From NCBI GenBank assembly GCA_041687495.1, contig JAWLBR010000019.1, forward strand, positions 1 to 39,170: DNA of 39,170 nt. The letters are read 5' to 3'. The DNA is from JAWLBR01 sp041687495. Its GTDB lineage: Bacteria > Bacillota > Limnochordia > DTU087 > JAAYGB01. This document shows, piece after piece, positions 8,135 through 15,355 of this stretch; position 1 is the first letter of the stretch; each line of letters opens with the position of its first letter. Made by a program: the position numbers and the translations under genes. The notes below the pieces were generated by a model. It worked only from the letters and a program-made list of their open reading frames with translations. It made no database searches and was not told the DNA's origin.

Positions 8135-9144
8135 AACGCTTATGCCAGACACCGGGAGTTCCGGGTCGGGAGGATGCAGTCAGAGATCTCATTCGGGCCG
8201 AAGTGACGGCTCTGGTTGATGAAGTGTATACCGACGCTCTCGGTAACCTATTTGCGCACAAGAAGGGCAGTGGTCCTAAGGTAATGCTGGCTGCCCACAT
8301 GGATGAGGTCGGTTTTATCATCACGTCCATTGAAGACAATGGCAGTTTGGGGTTTAAGTCTCTAGGTGGGATCGATCCCAGGGTAATGGTGGCCAAATCC
8401 GTAGCCGTGGGCGCAAAGGGGATTCCAGGCGTAATCGGAGCCAAGCCGATTCATCTCCAGGAACCGGCCGAGCGCAAGAAGCCGATTCCGCTAGATCAGA
8501 TGTACATAGACATTGGCGCCAAGGATAAGGACCAAGCCAAGGAACTGGTGAAACTCGGCGACTTTGCGGTGTTCACCACCAAGTTCGCCGAGATTGGCGA
8601 TGACTGCTGGAAGGGTAAAGCCTTTGACGATCGAGTGGGCTGCGCCATTATGATCGAGGCGCTGCGGGAGAACTATGATCTTGACCTTTACGCTGTGTTT
8701 ACGGTACAAGAGGAGGTTGGACTGCGGGGAGCTGGAGTGGCTGCCTACGCGGTCAACCCAGATGTGGCCCTGGTGGTGGAAGGGACAACCGCTTCCGATG
8801 TGGCCGGTATTCCTCCTCACAAGCACGCAACTACTGTTGGAGATGGACCAGCGCTGACAATGATCGACCGCAGTGCCATCCCTTCTCAAGCTGTTGTGGA
8901 AAGGCTGTGGCAGGTAGCCAAGCAGAGTGGGATCAAGTGCCAGCACCGCCGCTCAACGGCTGGGGGAACTGACGCCGGAAAGATCCTTCTCTCCAGAGAG
9001 GGTATTCCCACGGCGGTAGCTGCTTTGCCATGTCGCTATATTCATTCTCCCGCACTGGTGGTTAGCAAGTCCGATTACCAGGCACTGCAGTCTCTTGTTG
9101 TTGGATTTTTACGTAGTATCGAGGACGAGGGAATACCAGAGTGA
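8125..9144 (+). CDS. M42-family metallo-aminopeptidase, copy 2
   Basis: This is a 339-residue M42 peptidase. Visible motifs are LAAHMDEVGF, GKAFDDRVGC, TVQEEVGLRGAGV, VVEGTTASD and CRYIHSPALV. The chosen start is the GTG at 8125, preceded by GGAGG at 7 bases. It overlaps the last 10 bases of the first peptidase gene, so translation is probably coupled. A longer in-frame ATG at 8044 lies deep inside copy 1 and would add residues absent from the family. In the fourth metal motif it has VVEG where copies 1 and 3 have AIDV/AVDV, so a metal ligand is Glu rather than Asp, as is found in some M42 members. Confidence 0.93.
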   Translation: MLLERLCQTPGVPGREDAVRDLIRAEVTALVDEVYTDALGNLFAHKKGSGPKVMLAAHMDEVGFIITSIEDNGSLGFKSLGGIDPRVMVAKSVAVGAKGIPGVIGAKPIHLQEPAERKKPIPLDQMYIDIGAKDKDQAKELVKLGDFAVFTTKFAEIGDDCWKGKAFDDRVGCAIMIEALRENYDLDLYAVFTVQEEVGLRGAGVAAYAVNPDVALVVEGTTASDVAGIPPHKHATTVGDGPALTMIDRSAIPSQAVVERLWQVAKQSGIKCQHRRSTAGGTDAGKILLSREGIPTAVAALPCRYIHSPALVVSKSDYQALQSLVVGFLRSIEDEGIPE

Positions 9145-9263
9145 GTGCTTTCCCGCGGCTAGGTCGTTGAGGTGTTTCCGGACAGCGGCAAATCTGGGAA
9201 ATCAAGGAGGTGGAGCGCTGCGGCTTTTGCTTTGACTAAGCGAAAGGGTCGGCGCTATAACAG

Positions 9264-10265
9264 ATGATACAGATGGTTAAGAGGCTGGTTGAGTCTTTCG
9301 GTCCCGCAGGGCGTGAACAGCAAATTCGCCAGGTCATTACTGAGGAGCTTACTCCTTATGTCGATGAAGTTAGGGTCGATAAGATGGGAAATCTCATTGC
9401 TACGAAAAAGGGCGGTGGCAAGGGCAAACAGATCATGTTGTCAGCGCACATGGATGAAATTGGGGTGATCATCACCCATATTGATGAGAAGGGATTCCTT
9501 CGCTTTGGCAATCTTGGTGGAATCTCCCCGTATACCTTGATCGGTCAGCGGGTAAGGTTCGAGAACGGGACTGTCGGTGTGTTTGGTCACGAGAAACTTG
9601 ATAGTATGAAGGACTTGAAGCTAGACAAGATGTTTATCGATATCGGATGCAGCAGTCAGGCCGAAGCGGAGGAGAAAGTTGGAATCGGTGATGTGGGCGG
9701 TGTGCAGCGGGAGCTGACCGAACTAGGCAGCAGGCTGGTGGCCAAAAGTCTGGACGATCGCATCGGCTGCGCGATTCTGATTGCCGCAGCCCAGCAGATT
9801 CAAGAGAGCGACCATGATCTTCATTTCGTATTCTCAGTCCAAGAAGAAGTCGGCGCTAGAGGAGCGAAGGTTGCGGCTTTTGGACTGAATCCAGATCTTG
9901 GCATCGCCGTTGACGTGACTGCTACGGGTGATACTCCTGAGTCGCACCGCATGGAAGTTAAGCTTGGTAAGGGAACCGCGATCAAGGTCACCGATCGGTC
10001 TTTGGTTGCTCATCCAGCCGTCAAGCAGATGATGGTAGACTTGGCCAAGGAACGAGAGATCCCCTACCAGATGGAAGTGTTAGAGTTTGGGGGTACTGAC
10101 GCAGGGACAATCCACCTGACCGGGGCTGGCGTACCTTCCGGAGTAGTGTCGATTCCGTGTCGCTATGTTCACACGGCATCAGAGGTGGTTTCTATCGATG
10201 ATGTAGAAGCTAGCGTTAAGCTGATTGTCGCAGTGGCGGAGGCTGATCTGAGCCGATGGCTCTAG
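9264..10265 (+). CDS. M42-family metallo-aminopeptidase, copy 3
   Basis: This is a 333-residue M42 peptidase. Its motifs are LSAHMDEIGV, AKSLDDRIGC, SVQEEVGARGAKV, AVDVTATGD and CRYVHTASE. It follows copy 2 by 119 bases. The ATG at 9264 has only weak ribosome-binding sequence; an excellent AAGGAGG sits at 9204-9210 but is too far away. Either initiation is weak or the intervening segment has another role. The copy differs clearly from copies 1 and 2, so the trio is an old duplication rather than a recent one. Its end overlaps the methyltransferase start by 10 bases. Mixed-subunit complexes of different M42 proteins are known in archaea. Confidence 0.93.
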   Translation: MIQMVKRLVESFGPAGREQQIRQVITEELTPYVDEVRVDKMGNLIATKKGGGKGKQIMLSAHMDEIGVIITHIDEKGFLRFGNLGGISPYTLIGQRVRFENGTVGVFGHEKLDSMKDLKLDKMFIDIGCSSQAEAEEKVGIGDVGGVQRELTELGSRLVAKSLDDRIGCAILIAAAQQIQESDHDLHFVFSVQEEVGARGAKVAAFGLNPDLGIAVDVTATGDTPESHRMEVKLGKGTAIKVTDRSLVAHPAVKQMMVDLAKEREIPYQMEVLEFGGTDAGTIHLTGAGVPSGVVSIPCRYVHTASEVVSIDDVEASVKLIVAVAEADLSRWL

Positions 10266-12943
10266 AGCAAGGGAGTTTGGCCCCAGACGATACGGCAGGA
10301 CTGGTGAGGGCGAGCAAAACCGTACTGGAGCAGATGTACCGCACTGGGGATGCTGATTCAGACTGGGAAGGGGTGCTGGGCTGTTCGCCTTCAGCCGCAG
10401 CAGAGTTAGCAGCAGCAGGATTGCCGCAGGCGTCCTGCTGCTTGTTTACTGCCGCGGCACTGCGAGCTATGTGTGCAGTTCGGGATGTTACGTGGCCCGG
10501 TATCGTGTCTTTGTTTGCCGCATCGGTACTGGAAGAGTACGATGGGGACAGCTTCGGGGCTGCTGGTAGCCAAGAGGCAGCGGCTAAGTTGTCCCGATGG
10601 TTGGATCAGAACACGAAACGATATGCCCGCTTGCTGGTTGATGAAGCTGGTGCCTTGGTTGATACTGATGATTTTGCCGGAACCGTATCCAGTCTCTATC
10701 GTAGTGGCGAAAGGGAGTTGCACAAAAGGCAAAGGCAGATCGATGCGGATCTAGTGCAACAGATTCTGCTCACGCAGATCTACACTCCGGACTGGTTAGT
10801 TCGTTACTTAGTTGATGAGACTTTGGAACCGGTATTGACTCAGGCCTACGCAGGCAAGAAAGCCTCAAGTCTCCCATCGGGCGGGCCGCGTCTGCTTGAC
10901 CCCGCTTGTGGTTCAGGCCGGTTTTTGTTGTATGGACTGGATGTACTGACAGGGAAAGCAGTCGAGGGAGCGGTGACTGCGGCTGCGGAGCACGCACTTC
11001 ACCATCAGGTATATGGTATGGAGATTGACCCTCTGGCCCGAGCCATATGTCGAGCTCAGCTCATGCTCAAGTTAGTGGGTCAGTACGAAGTGAAGTACAC
11101 CCAGGAAGCTGTCAAGAAGGTGTGCGAGAACATTCACCGGCCTGGACAGGTTCGCCCCGGCGAAGCTTTGGCTCTGCGCCAGCTGGGTAGCTTGGTTGAT
11201 GCGAGAGTGTTGGCCGACTATCCAGATGCATTCCAGACAGACAAAGTGAGCCTTGAACTGCAGACGTTTGATGCCGTGGTAATGAACCCCCCTTATCTAG
11301 ATAAAAGGGAGTATTGCCCTGGATTCAGTCAGGTGCTTTCGCAGTACTACTTCCCCGGTCGAGGCAACCTTTACGGAGCGTTTCTCACCCGGATGACGAC
11401 CTTTTGCCGCCCAGGGGGGCGTTGGGGTGTGGTGGCCCCTCAGGGGTGGTTGTTCCTGAAATCATTCCGTCAGTTACGGGAGGAGATCTTTGCCGGTAGT
11501 GGGATAGAGACGATGGTTCATTTTGGGACCGGCGTTTTCTCGGCAACTATCGATACTGCAGCACTCGTTGGGGCACGGTCCCGGAGGAAGACAGCTGAAT
11601 GGAGAGCAGTATGTGTCGATTTGCGTTCCTTTAGCGACAAGCAGACCGCCCTTGAGGACTTTGCCAATGGGAAGAGTAATCGCGTGCACAACCTATCCAG
11701 TGACGAGATCGCCTTTCTCCCAGATCGGGCTTTCTTGTATGAGATGCCTCAGCCGATGCGCCGATGGTTTCAGAGCTTACCACAGCTGAAGCATCGGGCT
11801 GACGTTGCTCTTGGCATGAAGACTTCTGACAACAAACGGTTTGTGAGGTATTGGTGGCAGGTGAGAAGCCAGCACGATGAGGGTTGTGCGGATTTCTCGA
11901 ACGGTACGCCGCCTCGCTGGGTGCGGTATGAGAAACAGACTAGTGGATTCCCCTTCTACCGCGCTGCAAGGTTCGTGGTGGATTGGTCCTTGCCAGCTCG
12001 AGAGTACTACCAGACCCACTATTCGGCTCAGCTTCCCAATCGGCGGTTCTGGTTTCGGGAAGGAATCACTTTTGGAATGCTCAGCAGTCGGGGCTTTTCG
12101 GCGAAGTACCTTCCTCCGGGCCACATGGCTGATATGGCAGCCAACATAGTCCTGCCTAAAGACAGTCAGGATTTGTGGTTTCTGCTGGGACTTCTCAACA
12201 GTCACCTGGCTGGGTATCTGCTGGCTACCCTCAATCCCTCGGTGAACTTCCAGGTGCGTGATGTATCCCGCCTGCCCGTTCCTGTACCGAAGGATGAAGA
12301 ACATCGGCTTCTATCTCTGATCACTCGATTGCTGGTGGCGGTAGAACGTATTCGGGATCAATGGGACGAAACAAGTCCAGAGTTTTCTGGACCTGTTCTG
12401 GCTCAGATAAATGGTGGTAACCTGGCAGAGCGGGTTTCGCGCTTCGCTCAGATGATCCAAAGTCTGTCGAGGTCTGTTCAATGGGCAGTCGAGATTCTCG
12501 ACTCAACTGTCTACCGAATTTACGGCATGGACGGGACAGCGCCCCAGTTTATCGTGACCTCCCGTAGCGCTGGGGTGTCACCTGTGCAGGAAAACTGGGA
12601 TCAGCCATCGATTTGGTGGGTCAAGCAGGCTGCCTACGGCTTGGTATGCTTTGCTCTTGTTCGGATTCTCGGCAAGGAGCCAGAAACCGCCACTGGTCAA
12701 AGCCCAGCGTCAATGGCTGGGTCCGAAGAGGTGGCGGTGTGGCTTGACGACAAATTTGGAGCTAACTCCACGGCACAGCTAGAGAAGATCCTTGGTGCCG
12801 AGCTGAGTCAATATCTCCAAAAGGAATTCTATCCCGCCCATCTACGGCGATGGGGCAAGAACCCGCGTTTGCATCTGAGGCGCGTTAACGGCCAAGTGCG
12901 GTTTGGGTTATGTCAATATCCAGGCAATGATGGGAGCAAATAA
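10256..12943 (+). CDS. Eco57I-type N6-adenine DNA methyltransferase
   Basis: This 895-residue protein is a class I SAM-dependent adenine methyltransferase of the Eco57I/TaqI-like group. TQIYTPDWLVRYLVDETL (about 178-195) leads into the SAM-binding motif I, LLDPACGSGRFLLYGLD (about 213-229). The catalytic motif IV is MNPPYLD, about 340-346. A long C-terminal target-recognition half follows, and the end FYPAHLRRWGKNPRLHL resembles other large methylases. The 160-residue N-terminal region shows no obvious nuclease motif, so it may be an orphan methylase rather than a type IIG enzyme. It is translationally coupled to the third M42 gene (10-base overlap), and its last 36 bases overlap convergently with lrgB. 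Confidence 0.88.
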   Translation: MALEQGSLAPDDTAGLVRASKTVLEQMYRTGDADSDWEGVLGCSPSAAAELAAAGLPQASCCLFTAAALRAMCAVRDVTWPGIVSLFAASVLEEYDGDSFGAAGSQEAAAKLSRWLDQNTKRYARLLVDEAGALVDTDDFAGTVSSLYRSGERELHKRQRQIDADLVQQILLTQIYTPDWLVRYLVDETLEPVLTQAYAGKKASSLPSGGPRLLDPACGSGRFLLYGLDVLTGKAVEGAVTAAAEHALHHQVYGMEIDPLARAICRAQLMLKLVGQYEVKYTQEAVKKVCENIHRPGQVRPGEALALRQLGSLVDARVLADYPDAFQTDKVSLELQTFDAVVMNPPYLDKREYCPGFSQVLSQYYFPGRGNLYGAFLTRMTTFCRPGGRWGVVAPQGWLFLKSFRQLREEIFAGSGIETMVHFGTGVFSATIDTAALVGARSRRKTAEWRAVCVDLRSFSDKQTALEDFANGKSNRVHNLSSDEIAFLPDRAFLYEMPQPMRRWFQSLPQLKHRADVALGMKTSDNKRFVRYWWQVRSQHDEGCADFSNGTPPRWVRYEKQTSGFPFYRAARFVVDWSLPAREYYQTHYSAQLPNRRFWFREGITFGMLSSRGFSAKYLPPGHMADMAANIVLPKDSQDLWFLLGLLNSHLAGYLLATLNPSVNFQVRDVSRLPVPVPKDEEHRLLSLITRLLVAVERIRDQWDETSPEFSGPVLAQINGGNLAERVSRFAQMIQSLSRSVQWAVEILDSTVYRIYGMDGTAPQFIVTSRSAGVSPVQENWDQPSIWWVKQAAYGLVCFALVRILGKEPETATGQSPASMAGSEEVAVWLDDKFGANSTAQLEKILGAELSQYLQKEFYPAHLRRWGKNPRLHLRRVNGQVRFGLCQYPGNDGSK

Positions 12944-13600
12944 CGTAGTAAGAATGCCAGCGATGCCCATGGCCAGACCTGAGGTGCTGCCTTGGACGGT
13001 GCCTTCTTGAAGAGCTCTGGCCGTGCCAATCCCGTGGGAAGCAGTCCCGAGGGCAAGGCCCTGAGCCAATGGGGAAGTGACACCCACGAGGCGCAGGAAC
13101 TCGGGCCCAATGGCAGCACCCAAAATCCCTGTCACAATGACGAACCCTGCTGCCAGCTCTCGGTTGGTGCCCAGGGCATCGGCTATTTCCAGAGCAATGG
13201 GAGTTGTCACTGATTTTGGGATCAACGCCGTCACAATGTCCATGCCTGCACCGAATAGGCGGGCCAGGCTGGCCGCACTCAGAGCCGCAGCTGCTGATCC
13301 AGCGGCTGCAGCTGCCAAAATGGGCCACTTGTTCTTCAAGACAGCAGGGAGCTGCCGATACAAAGGAACGGCCAAGGCCACTGTTGCTGGTCCAAGCCAA
13401 AAGGAAAGCAGGGTTCCCCCTTGTTGATAGGTGGCGTAGTCAACGTCAAGAGCAGATAACAAGGCGGCAATAGCAATGATTGATACAAGAATCGGATGAA
13501 GTAGTGGCGTGCGCACACGGAGAGCCAGTCGCTGGGCAGATAGGTAAACAAGCACAGTGATAGCCAAGGACGTAATAGGGTTGCTCCACATATCTGTCAT
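12908..13600 (-). CDS. lrgB: LrgB/CidB-family membrane protein
   Basis: This 230-residue polytopic membrane protein of the LrgB/CidB/YohK family is very hydrophobic throughout. It carries the family segments PLYRQLPAVLKNKWPI, SVTTPIALEIA and LGTASHGIGTARALQEG. Family members modulate murein hydrolase activity or act as a plastidic-type glycolate/pyruvate carrier together with LrgA. Its ATG overlaps the lrgA stop codon by one base (TAATG), so translation is coupled. The 3' end overlaps the end of the methyltransferase on the other strand by 36 bases. Confidence 0.93.
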   Translation of the reverse strand: MTDMWSNPITSLAITVLVYLSAQRLALRVRTPLLHPILVSIIAIAALLSALDVDYATYQQGGTLLSFWLGPATVALAVPLYRQLPAVLKNKWPILAAAAAGSAAAALSAASLARLFGAGMDIVTALIPKSVTTPIALEIADALGTNRELAAGFVIVTGILGAAIGPEFLRLVGVTSPLAQGLALGTASHGIGTARALQEGTVQGSTSGLAMGIAGILTTLFAPIIAWILT

Positions 13601-13953
13601 TACTCATCTCTCCTCTTACCATGGCGCTCCAAACTTTGCGCCGTCCAACCGGTGACCGCTAGTCCTATCAAGGTGCTGAGGGCAATCGCCGCAGCGATGG
13701 TTGCCCAGTTCTGCTTGAGCAGTTGGCCATACTGCATCAGCCCGACGCCAACGGGAACGAACAGCAGTCCCAGATTCCTCAATAGTGCGTCAGCAACAGC
13801 CTCTACGTCGCTCCGCTGCAACCAGCCTAATTCTAGGGCGACAAGCAGTAGGACCAGACCGGCCACAGGACCGGGAATCGACCATCCGATGACGAGCTTT
13901 AACAGCTCGCCCATTAGTTGACATGTTAGCAAGATGGCTAAACCTCTGACCAT
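13600..13953 (-). CDS. lrgA: LrgA/CidA-family membrane protein
   Basis: This is a 117-residue holin-like LrgA/CidA protein with four hydrophobic segments. Conserved parts include CQLMGELLK, SIPGPVAGLVLLLVAL, and LLRNLGLLFVPVGVGLM. The ATG at 13953 has GGGAGGAG 6-7 bases upstream; an in-frame ATG 19 codons further up lacks such a site. It is the first gene of an lrgAB pair. A palindromic sequence lies about 50 bases upstream (14003-14036). Confidence 0.9.
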   Translation of the reverse strand: MVRGLAILLTCQLMGELLKLVIGWSIPGPVAGLVLLLVALELGWLQRSDVEAVADALLRNLGLLFVPVGVGLMQYGQLLKQNWATIAAAIALSTLIGLAVTGWTAQSLERHGKRRDE

Positions 13954-14002
13954 TTTGTCTCCTCCCAATGTGGCCGCTCCGAGTGCAACAGCGTAGCATA
14001 GG

Positions 14003-14036
14003 CCGGGCATATCTTAAAGATTTTCCACATACCCGG
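14003..14036 (-). promoter_or_regulatory. Inverted repeat upstream of lrgAB, possible operator
   Basis: CCGGGCAT (14003-14010) faces ATACCCGG (14029-14036), eight positions with one G-U/mismatch around an 18-base AT-rich centre. It is placed between the divergent lrgA and FMN-riboswitch transcripts. It could be an operator or an mRNA hairpin; nothing in the window distinguishes these. Confidence 0.3.
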
Positions 14037-14057
14037 GATGCTTCCCTTGTCATAGTA

Positions 14058-14086
14058 TTGCGTCCAGTTGCCGAAAGGATTAGAAT
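14058..14086 (+). promoter_or_regulatory. Probable promoter of the FMN-riboswitch transcript
   Basis: TTGCGT (14058-14063) and TAGAAT (14081-14086) are spaced by 17 bases. A transcript beginning near 14093 would start just before the aptamer. Confidence 0.5.
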
Positions 14087-14095
14087 GTGATCATA

Positions 14096-14243
14096 GCCTT
14101 CGGGGCAGGGTGAGGCCTGAGAGCCAATTCCCGACCGGCGGTGATGCCATAGCCGAAAGGTTAAGGGACGAGTCCATCAGCCCCAGCGGTTGATCCGGTG
14201 AGAATCCGGAACCGACAGTATAGTCTGAATGGGAGAGGGTGTG
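14096..14243 (+). promoter_or_regulatory. FMN riboswitch (RFN element)
   Basis: Conserved RFN blocks are all present: CTTCGGGGCAGGGTG, TTCCCGACCGGCGGTGAT, AGCCCCAGCGG, TTGATCCGGTGAGAATCCGG, CCGACAGTATAGTCTGAATGGGAGAGGG. One arm is longer than usual: an extra GGCCTGAGAGCC lies between GCAGGGTGA and ATTCCCGACC. The first strand, CTTCGGGG (14098-14105), is exactly complementary to the left arm of the downstream terminator, so an antiterminator could form when FMN is absent. FMN binding would promote termination and shut off the riboflavin transporter. With its terminator this explains most of the 400-base gap 13954-14354. Confidence 0.96.
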
Positions 14244-14311
14244 AAGTCATATTAAACAGGCAGGGTCTGACAAACCCTGCTGGTTGTGTATGCCTTTACC
14301 CTGACCAGAAA

Positions 14312-14341
14312 CCCCGAAGATTTCTTCGGGGCTATTTTTTT
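14312..14341 (+). terminator. Riboswitch-controlled intrinsic terminator
   Basis: CCCCGAAG (14312-14319) pairs with CTTCGGGG (14324-14331) around the loop ATTT, followed by CTA and seven T. It sits 13 bases before the ATG of the transporter gene. Confidence 0.93.
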
Positions 14342-14354
14342 GGGAGGGAATATC

Positions 14355-14897
14355 ATGAAGCATGCTCAAAAAGCCAGTGTCAATTCCGAAATTGCGGGAA
14401 GAAGTGGTGTCAGGGGCTTGGTGACCACAGCAGTCTTCGCTGCCATGGTGGCCTTGGCTACAATGGTGATCCAGATCCCGACACCAGGAACGGAAGGGTT
14501 CGTCAATGTGGGGGACACCATCATTTTTGTGGGGGCTGCGCTGTTTGGGGGACAGTTTGGTCTGCTGATCGGAGGGGTTGGTTCGGCTTTGGCCGATCTT
14601 TTGTCCGGCTATGGACATTGGGCGCCGTGGACATTGATCATCAAAGGGATTGAAGGCCTGGTGGCAGGGTGGCTGGCCCATGCAGCCCTTCGCCGCAGCG
14701 GTACAGGCGTTCAGATGGTTGTGGGCTTGGCCATTGCGGGACTGTGGATGGTTGTTGGGTATTTTCTGGCGTCATGGATTATCTACGGAAACGTGCTAGT
14801 TGCTGGCTCAGGGGTCCCGGCCAACCTTTTACAGGCTGCCGCTAGTATCGCATTGGCTCTGCCATTAACCCACGTCTTGAAAAAGCGCATAAGGTAA
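14355..14897 (+). CDS. ECF transporter S component, probable riboflavin-specific
   Basis: This 180-residue membrane protein has about five to six hydrophobic segments. The segment GFVNVGDTIIFVGAALFGGQFG and the following GSALADLLSGYGHWAPWTLIIKGIEGLVAG are typical of energy-coupling-factor substrate-binding subunits of the ECF-ribofla_trS type. Such proteins bind the vitamin in the membrane and need shared EcfA/EcfA'/EcfT subunits encoded elsewhere. The FMN riboswitch directly upstream makes riboflavin the best substrate. The start ATG has GGGAGGG 6 bases before it. The gene is monocistronic, ending at a strong terminator. Confidence 0.92.
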   Translation: MKHAQKASVNSEIAGRSGVRGLVTTAVFAAMVALATMVIQIPTPGTEGFVNVGDTIIFVGAALFGGQFGLLIGGVGSALADLLSGYGHWAPWTLIIKGIEGLVAGWLAHAALRRSGTGVQMVVGLAIAGLWMVVGYFLASWIIYGNVLVAGSGVPANLLQAAASIALALPLTHVLKKRIR

Positions 14898-14919
14898 CCT
14901 GGTGCAGCAGCAACAAAAT

Positions 14920-14953
14920 AAGCGGGATCGCCCCATATGGGGTGATCCCGCTT
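14920..14953. terminator. Bidirectional terminator between convergent genes
   Basis: A 15-base-pair stem with one G-U pair (14920-14934 with 14939-14953) has the loop ATAT. It lies between the ECF S-component gene and the convergent DUF1667 gene and could serve both. Confidence 0.85.
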
Positions 14954-14980
14954 GCTCTTTGCGCGTTTGCATTCCCGGTC

Positions 14981-15355
14981 TTAAGCAGATTTTACGTCCC
15001 GTGAGGCTATCACAGGGATTCCAGTTCCGAGCAGGTCCTCGATAACGACATCGCCCACATGCACTGGAGCCTTTACCAATACCTTTTGCAGTTCCTGTAT
15101 GGCAGCAAACAGCATGTCTTTGGGGATTGCCTCTTTGGTCCGCACCGGTAGGAGTCGGTGCTCTGATCCCGCAACTGCGACGGTGCTAGTTAAGACTCTA
15201 CGGGGGTCAGTGATCTCTGCGATTGCGTAGGCCTGACCTCGGGGGCAGCGGTGTCCAGTCACTTCTTGACATTGACCATCAGCCCCTAGTTGAATTGAGA
15301 GCTCGCATCCCACTGGACATACGATACAAGTCTTAGTGATCACCTGTTCATTCAT
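14981..15355 (-). CDS. DUF1667 iron-sulfur-type protein, GlpC-like partner
   Basis: This 124-residue DUF1667 protein has an N-terminal cysteine cluster CIVCPVGCEL followed by HRCPRG, probably binding an iron-sulfur centre or zinc. The rest is DPRRVLTSTV, LLPVRTKEAIPK and related family segments. In many clostridia this gene is the third member of a set with a GlpA-like dehydrogenase and an FAD/NAD oxidoreductase. Here it overlaps the upstream oxidoreductase by 4 bases (ATGA), so translation is coupled. It probably passes electrons from the dehydrogenase pair. Confidence 0.9.
   Translation of the reverse strand: MNEQVITKTCIVCPVGCELSIQLGADGQCQEVTGHRCPRGQAYAIAEITDPRRVLTSTVAVAGSEHRLLPVRTKEAIPKDMLFAAIQELQKVLVKAPVHVGDVVIEDLLGTGIPVIASRDVKSA

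Noticed and set aside
9209..9238. Short frame GTG GAG CGC... after AAGGAGG between M42 copies 2 and 3 as a gene
   Set aside because: Only nine codons long, the ribosome site overlaps its start, and there is no regulatory codon pattern.
11777..12304. 175-residue minus-strand open frame inside the methyltransferase gene
   Set aside because: It has no ribosome site or recognisable domain and lies opposite clearly coding sequence.
10256..12943. Methyltransferase as part of a BREX or DISARM defence island
   Set aside because: No PglZ, BrxC, helicase or other defence gene is near; the neighbours are peptidases and lrgAB.
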